Below, in pieces: positions 60,569-64,000 of a stretch of 64,000 bases of DNA. The translations under genes were made by a program, and so were the position numbers. The stretch comes from Deltaproteobacteria bacterium (GTDB lineage Bacteria > Desulfobacterota > Desulfuromonadia > Geobacterales > Geobacteraceae). Where the stretch lies: positions 62,001-126,000 of the forward strand of contig SBEG01000002.1 of the NCBI GenBank assembly GCA_009668975.1. The letters are read 5' to 3'. Position 1 is the stretch's first letter; each line of letters starts with the position of its first letter. The notes under the pieces are model-generated. The model did no database searches and was not told the DNA's origin. It worked only from the letters and a program-made list of their open reading frames with translations.

Positions 60569-61004
60569 GCCTTCGCCAAGGCTTCGGCTGGCACGCCATG
60601 TGTCAGTTGAAGCCTTGTTTTTTTGCGAAGGCTGTCCGCCGTAGCTGCCGTAGCTTGCGAAGGCGCCTAGCGAAGGAGGACCTTAACTATTATTCTATCG
60701 CCAAGTGTCAGTCGGAGCCTTTTTTTTTGGCAAAGGTTGTCTGATGTATCTGCCGACGTGTCCGCCGATGAAGTTCGCCGAAGCTATAGCGAAGGAGAAA
60801 GCCTCGGCGAAGGCGGAAGGAGGGTCTGTTAATATCACCAATTCTTTTACCAATACCCCCTACAAAAAACTACGCCATAAATCAGTCAAAACCCCCGCCA
60901 TAAAATAATTCCCAACCCCCAAAACATAAAAACCCCTTCACAAACCACCTACAAAAATGTATAGTGCCAAAAATTAATCAACACTAACAAGAGTAGGTGA
61001 ACAA
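60569..61004. other. Hairpin-rich flank upstream of the GIY-YIG gene
   Basis: The stretch repeats CTTCGCC/GGCGAAG-type palindromes (GCCTTCGCCAAGGC, GCGAAGGCTGTCCGCC, GCGAAGGAGGA, GGCGAAGGCGGA). T runs follow two of them. No gene is present until 61005. Similar GCGAAG-rich flanks directly after tRNA or tmRNA 3' ends with a GIY-YIG gene are common in other bacteria, from memory. Confidence 0.55.
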
Positions 61005-61247
61005 ATGAAATACGTCTACCTTCTTCGCAGCAAAGCATGCCCGGACCAGACATATGTCGGGCTGACGCGTGATGTTCACAAGCGTCTTGCGGCCCACAAT
61101 GAGGGCCAGTCCAGCCACACGTCAAAATACACGCCATGGGAACTGGTGGCTTTTTTCGGTTTTGCCGAGTTCGGCAAGGCTGCAGCCTTCGAGGAGTATC
61201 TCAAGTCGGGTTCAGGCCGCGCATTCGCCGCCAAACGCCTCTGGTAG
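61005..61247 (+). CDS. GIY-YIG nuclease-fold small protein
   Basis: The 80-residue protein shows the GIY-YIG fold with KYVYLLRSKACPDQTYVGLT (in the GIY place VYLL, and TYVG for YIG), the Arg in RDVHKRLAAHNEG and the Glu in FEEYLKSGSGRAF. These are the usual catalytic positions. Free-standing proteins of this UPF0213-like type are often next to tRNA-type genes. It starts with GTAGGTGA upstream at 60993 or so. It is just outside the island. Confidence 0.85.
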   Translation: MKYVYLLRSKACPDQTYVGLTRDVHKRLAAHNEGQSSHTSKYTPWELVAFFGFAEFGKAAAFEEYLKSGSGRAFAAKRLW

Positions 61248-61265
61248 AACATTCGCAGCTTTCCC

Positions 61266-61643
61266 TTACCCCAGTAGTTCCCTCTTCACCTCTTCATCGA
61301 TAAAACTCTCCTCGATCGCTTCCCGTACCCACGGTTCCTTGCAGGTGGCCATCACCCGCGCAGCGCCTTCGGCAACGGCCGGTATGTCGCTCCACAGTGC
61401 GTCACGGATGGAGCGTAGTTCGACCAGGTCCGGTTTTCTGCCGTCAGCCAGGTCGCGGCAGCGGCCGCAGAGCAGGGCGAGGGTTGCCGGTTCCGGTTCC
61501 CGCTCGGGACGATAGTCCCAGGTGCGCAGATCTTCCTTGCTGCCGCACCATTCGCATTTGAAGCCCGCCCGTTTGCCGATCTCCTTGCCGAACTGGTTGA
61601 TGGTGTCCAGTCGGTCTTTGTTTGCCAGATATCCTTTTGCCAT
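61266..61643 (-). CDS. PhnA-like zinc-ribbon protein
   Basis: The 125-residue protein starts at ATG 61643 with GGAGG upstream; the frame is open further up. Zinc-binding Cys pairs lie in CEWCGSKEDL and CGRCRDLADG. The end SIRDALWSDIPAVAEGAARVM fits the PhnA/YjdM pattern (Ile-Trp-Ser-Asp/Glu-Val-Pro-Ala-Val). PhnA is not a phosphonoacetate hydrolase in most species, so a function is not assigned. The gene is alone. Confidence 0.75.
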   Translation of the reverse strand: MAKGYLANKDRLDTINQFGKEIGKRAGFKCEWCGSKEDLRTWDYRPEREPEPATLALLCGRCRDLADGRKPDLVELRSIRDALWSDIPAVAEGAARVMATCKEPWVREAIEESFIDEEVKRELLG

Positions 61644-61917
61644 TGCTGTTTTCCTCCGTTGTGGTCGGATGTACGAAAAGCATTGTACCCGAGAATTCTG
61701 CATCGGGAAGGATAAAATCCCCTGTGCTGCCATTCAAGCACTTCGAATAACCTGCCAAAATCTACTGCCGTCTTTCATATCTTAATTGAAAATATTTTAA
61801 TGGTATTGGGTTGTTGCTTCTGGTATTACTTTCATGCATACAATTCTGCCCTCGCGTGGCCTACTGATCACACATTTGTCTCATATTTATCGAGTTTCTT
61901 GATATAGAAGGAATTTT

Positions 61918-62258
61918 ATGACCCCCAGTTTTACCCAAACCGCTGCATTTCTCTGGTCGGTTGCCGATTTGATGCGCGGTGATTTCAAGCAAAGCCAGTA
62001 TGGCCGCATTATTCTTCCTTTTACCTTGTTGCGTCGCCTTGAATGCGTTCTCGAAAAGGACAAACAGGTCGTTTTGAAAAAACACGGTGAAGTTAGCCGG
62101 ATGAAGCTACCGGAAGAGGCGTATGAGAAGATGATGCTGCGCTCGACGGAGGCGAAATTCTTCAATACTTCGCCGATGGAACTTTAAAGCTCGGGGAGTC
62201 CGGCATCAAGGACAACTTGGAGACCTATATTCAGTCTTTCTCCAGGGATGCGCGGGAG
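61918..62258 (+). pseudogene. Broken HsdM (type I DNA methyltransferase) fragment
   Basis: The frame from ATG 61918 encodes the HsdM N-terminus ([37 protein letters not shown]). It stops at TAA 62185-62187 within FNTSPMEL. In another frame the reading goes on as KLGESGIKDNLETYIQSFSRDARE, the next HsdM segment. One base is missing near 62184-62188. The fragment ends near 62258, where an Mrr-type sequence is joined on. It holds no catalytic SAM region. Confidence 0.8.
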
Positions 62259-62656
62259 ATGGAAAGACTTGTTGCTGCAATTCTCAGGGGGATGGGATAT
62301 AAGTCGCGAGTAACTCCCGTCGGTCCGGACCGCGGAGTTGATGTCCTGGCCTCACCCGACGGGCTAGGGTTGGAACAACCGCGAATTCGATGTGAAGTGA
62401 GCACCGTAAAGCTCAGATGGGAGCCCAGGATATACGGAGTTTTCTCGGCGGCTTGCGTGAAGGTAACCGTGGCCTTTACGTGAGTACTGGCGGTTTTACA
62501 AAAGAAGCGAAATACGAAGCCGAAAGGTCAAATGTGCCTTGTACTCTAATCGATTTAGATGAACTGGCAAGCCTCGTAATCGATAATTACGAAAAGTTCG
62601 ACCTTGAAGGTTGCACATTGATTCCACTTGTGAAGGTTTATTGGCCGGCGGAATAA
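62259..62656 (+). pseudogene. Frameshifted Mrr-type restriction endonuclease fragment
   Basis: The frame encodes MERLVAAILRGMGYKSRVTPVGPDRGVDVLASPD, the start of an Mrr_cat fold with GVDV (the D of the PD-(D/E)xK site). At 62400 one A is missing: with it restored the reading goes RCEVKHRKAQMGAQDIRSFLGG (QxK-like EVK), then GLYVSTGGFTKEAKYEAE. The two halves therefore belong to one gene. Its upstream part is replaced by the HsdM fragment. Confidence 0.8.
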
Positions 62657-62763
62657 AGAAACACGACACTGGGGGCATTTAATAGTTGGCGCGGAGTCCG
62701 CGCCGGGTGAGGAGGTCACTGGAGTCAGGTTTGACTTCTAGTCATTCGCTGGAGTAAATCACC

Positions 62764-62841
62764 ATGGCAAGAAAACCACCCAACCACTTTCCTGGCGCTG
62801 CCCGCCATGTTATTCTTCGTAAGACAAAAACTCTAGCCTGA
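62764..62841 (+). pseudogene. REP-type (IS200-like) transposase N-terminal remnant
   Basis: The frame ATG 62764 to TGA reads MARKPPNHFPGAARHVILRK, then TKTLA. This is the N-terminus of REP-associated tyrosine transposases (MARxxRxxFPGAxYHVxxR). Only 25 codons remain, without the catalytic HUH. It is too short for the ORF search. Confidence 0.75.
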
Positions 62842-62876
62842 CCATAAAGTTACACAGATCAACAAAGGAGAAACCA

Positions 62877-63608
62877 TTGACGTCGATTCGACAACTTTTG
62901 ACAAATGCCCGTTTCAGCACAGTGCTGATGTATCTGCTCATGGGCCTGCTACTGGCTGCTGCAATCATTTTTGCCGGTAAAGAGATTGAACATCACATCA
63001 ATTTGATCGATGCATGGATCACGAACCTCGGGCCATGGGGGATTCTGGCGTTTATCGCTTTGTTCGTCGTGACAACTTCCGTCCTCATGCCTGATTCGGT
63101 CCTGTCGATCATGGCCGGGGCTCTCTTTGGTCTGGCTTGGGGAGCAGCGGCAATTATTACCGGGAGCCTACTGTCTGCGGCGTTGCAGTATGCTCTCTCA
63201 CAACAGGTTTTGCGGGCCAAAATTCAACGGGTGGTCGATAAAAACCCTTCTCTTGCCGCTATTCAACGGACCATATGTCACGATGCCCTGCGGCTGCAGG
63301 CGCTCCTGCGATTGACACCCTTAAATCCGGCAACGGTCAGCTACATACTCGGTGCGGCTGGGGTCCGTTTTTCCAGTTTCATGCTTGCGTGCCTGGCCCT
63401 TGTTCCCACGTTATTCATCGAGGTGTACTTCGGCTACGCCGGTAAGCACGTGGCACGGATGGCAGGCCGAAACACCTCGGCGGTGTACCTTCACGACGCG
63501 ATCGTTATTGGCGGACTTGTGGTAACCGTCATCGTCATGGTCGTCGTTTCGCGAATGGCTCGTAAATCTTTCATGGAGGCCGTTGCCCGGACGGAAGACT
63601 CGGCGTGA
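62877..63608 (+). CDS. TVP38/TMEM64 (DedA-related) membrane protein
   Basis: The 243-residue membrane protein starts at TTG 62877, with AAGGAG upstream. Membrane helices lie at about 17-35, 52-72, 75-95, 145-165, 170-190 and 210-232. The VTT-type core is the phrase VVTTSVLMPDSVLSIMAGALFGLAWGAA, then LRLTPLNPATVSYILGAAGVRF, as in TVP38 proteins with the re-entrant loops. Members move or scramble lipids, or support membrane stress. It stands alone. Confidence 0.88.
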   Translation: MTSIRQLLTNARFSTVLMYLLMGLLLAAAIIFAGKEIEHHINLIDAWITNLGPWGILAFIALFVVTTSVLMPDSVLSIMAGALFGLAWGAAAIITGSLLSAALQYALSQQVLRAKIQRVVDKNPSLAAIQRTICHDALRLQALLRLTPLNPATVSYILGAAGVRFSSFMLACLALVPTLFIEVYFGYAGKHVARMAGRNTSAVYLHDAIVIGGLVVTVIVMVVVSRMARKSFMEAVARTEDSA

Positions 63609-63859
63609 TTTAAATCTTTTCATTGCTTGTCACGCATGAGAGTCACAGGTCTCCACCTGACACCCGGACTCTTTGTTCGACTGGCGGAAATTGGAAATTA
63701 ATGCGTCGAGCTGTAAACGATTCCGTTACCAAAACGTTAACTGGGTAAGAGTATTTGCCGTAGAATCTCTCACGCGCACAAACTGTTGTCAGGTCTTCAG
63801 CGTGGGATAAGCTTCTCGTGGCTCTCGGAATATTTTTCAAACGATTATGAGAGGGTATC

Positions 63860-64000
63860 ATGTCAAAACTTCAACGCAGTGTGAAATTTCTGGTCTGCAC
63901 CTGGATGGTAACCGCTTTCCTGGGGTGCGTACTCCCGCCAACCTACCAAAATAACGGCCAATATGTTGATACAGGATATCAAGAATATGATCAGTATGGC
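63860..64000 (+). CDS. Lipoprotein, cut by the window end
   Basis: The open frame from ATG 63860 runs to the end of the window. The start MSKLQRSVKFLVCTWMVTAF followed by LGCVLPP is a lipoprotein signal (lipobox AFLGC). The next part is rich in Tyr, Gln and Gly (YVDTGYQEYDQYG). Only 47 codons are visible, so no family is assigned. Confidence 0.6.
   Translation, partial: MSKLQRSVKFLVCTWMVTAFLGCVLPPTYQNNGQYVDTGYQEYDQYG

Overview
The window looks like chromosome from a Gram-negative, respiring member of the Desulfuromonadota, close to Geobacter or its relatives. This is inferred from gene content and protein style, not from a database search. Supporting signs are an octahaem nitrite reductase beside a class I hybrid-cluster protein, a ferrous-iron uptake (Feo) operon, a phosphate-type porin next to polyphosphate genes, an oligomeric LutB-LutA lactate oxidase, UbiE/MenG, and many GTG and TTG starts. 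Base composition is mixed, moderately GC-rich in the core and clearly AT-richer in one island.

Layout. 1-4.1 kb: lipoprotein LemA, two TPM-domain proteins, a GDT1-type cation transporter and a TonB-like protein. 4.1-9 kb: mostly minus strand, with galU-folD, the operon yggT-divIVA-DUF167-CBS-fmdB, and ubiE facing a small MerR-like protein. 9.2-18.2 kb: a fused CdaA-CdaR cyclic-di-AMP protein, a LysM/NlpC peptidase, an HD-GYP response regulator, a helix-hairpin-helix/CHAD/Ppx polyphosphate group and an OprO/P porin. 18.4-22.1 kb: lactate oxidation (lutC, fused lutB-lutA) with an RMD1-like membrane protein. 22.3-25.8 kb: small and hypothetical proteins and an HtpX protease. 25.8-29.4 kb: nitrogen-oxide reduction (hcp behind an FNR/HcpR-like box, then the octahaem nitrite reductase). 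29.5-35.6 kb: a polysaccharide deacetylase, then a Fur-box-controlled operon DUF3793-DUF2325-outer-membrane protein-feoA-feoA-feoB-small Cys-rich protein. 36.9-40.7 kb: MoxR/DUF58/transglutaminase. 40.8-50.5 kb: TPR protein, HIT hydrolase, MCP-like protein, panBCD, amidohydrolase, smpB, and the tmRNA gene ssrA.

50.9-60.57 kb is a mobile island integrated in the 3' end of ssrA. A 23-bp duplication of the tmRNA 3' end marks both ends, and integrase arm-like repeats (GGTACAC) lie just inside both ends. It carries a tyrosine integrase whose start codon sits in an inverted repeat, an antirepressor fragment, a serine recombinase, an AT-rich repeat region, a train of tiny phage-type genes and one 1486-residue protein. 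That protein resembles a phage DNA-ejection/internal virion protein and contains a calcium-type EF loop. No capsid, terminase, portal or tail gene is visible. This is the strongest candidate in the window for an undescribed element.

60.57-64 kb is a scrap zone: a GIY-YIG nuclease with hairpin-rich flanks directly at the tmRNA 3' copy, a PhnA-like zinc protein, a broken HsdM-Mrr composite with two single-base frameshifts, a 25-codon remnant of a REP-type transposase, a TVP38-family membrane protein and the start of a lipoprotein. Several families of dispersed palindromic repeats (33 bp, 20 bp, about 125 bp, about 130 bp) lie between core genes.
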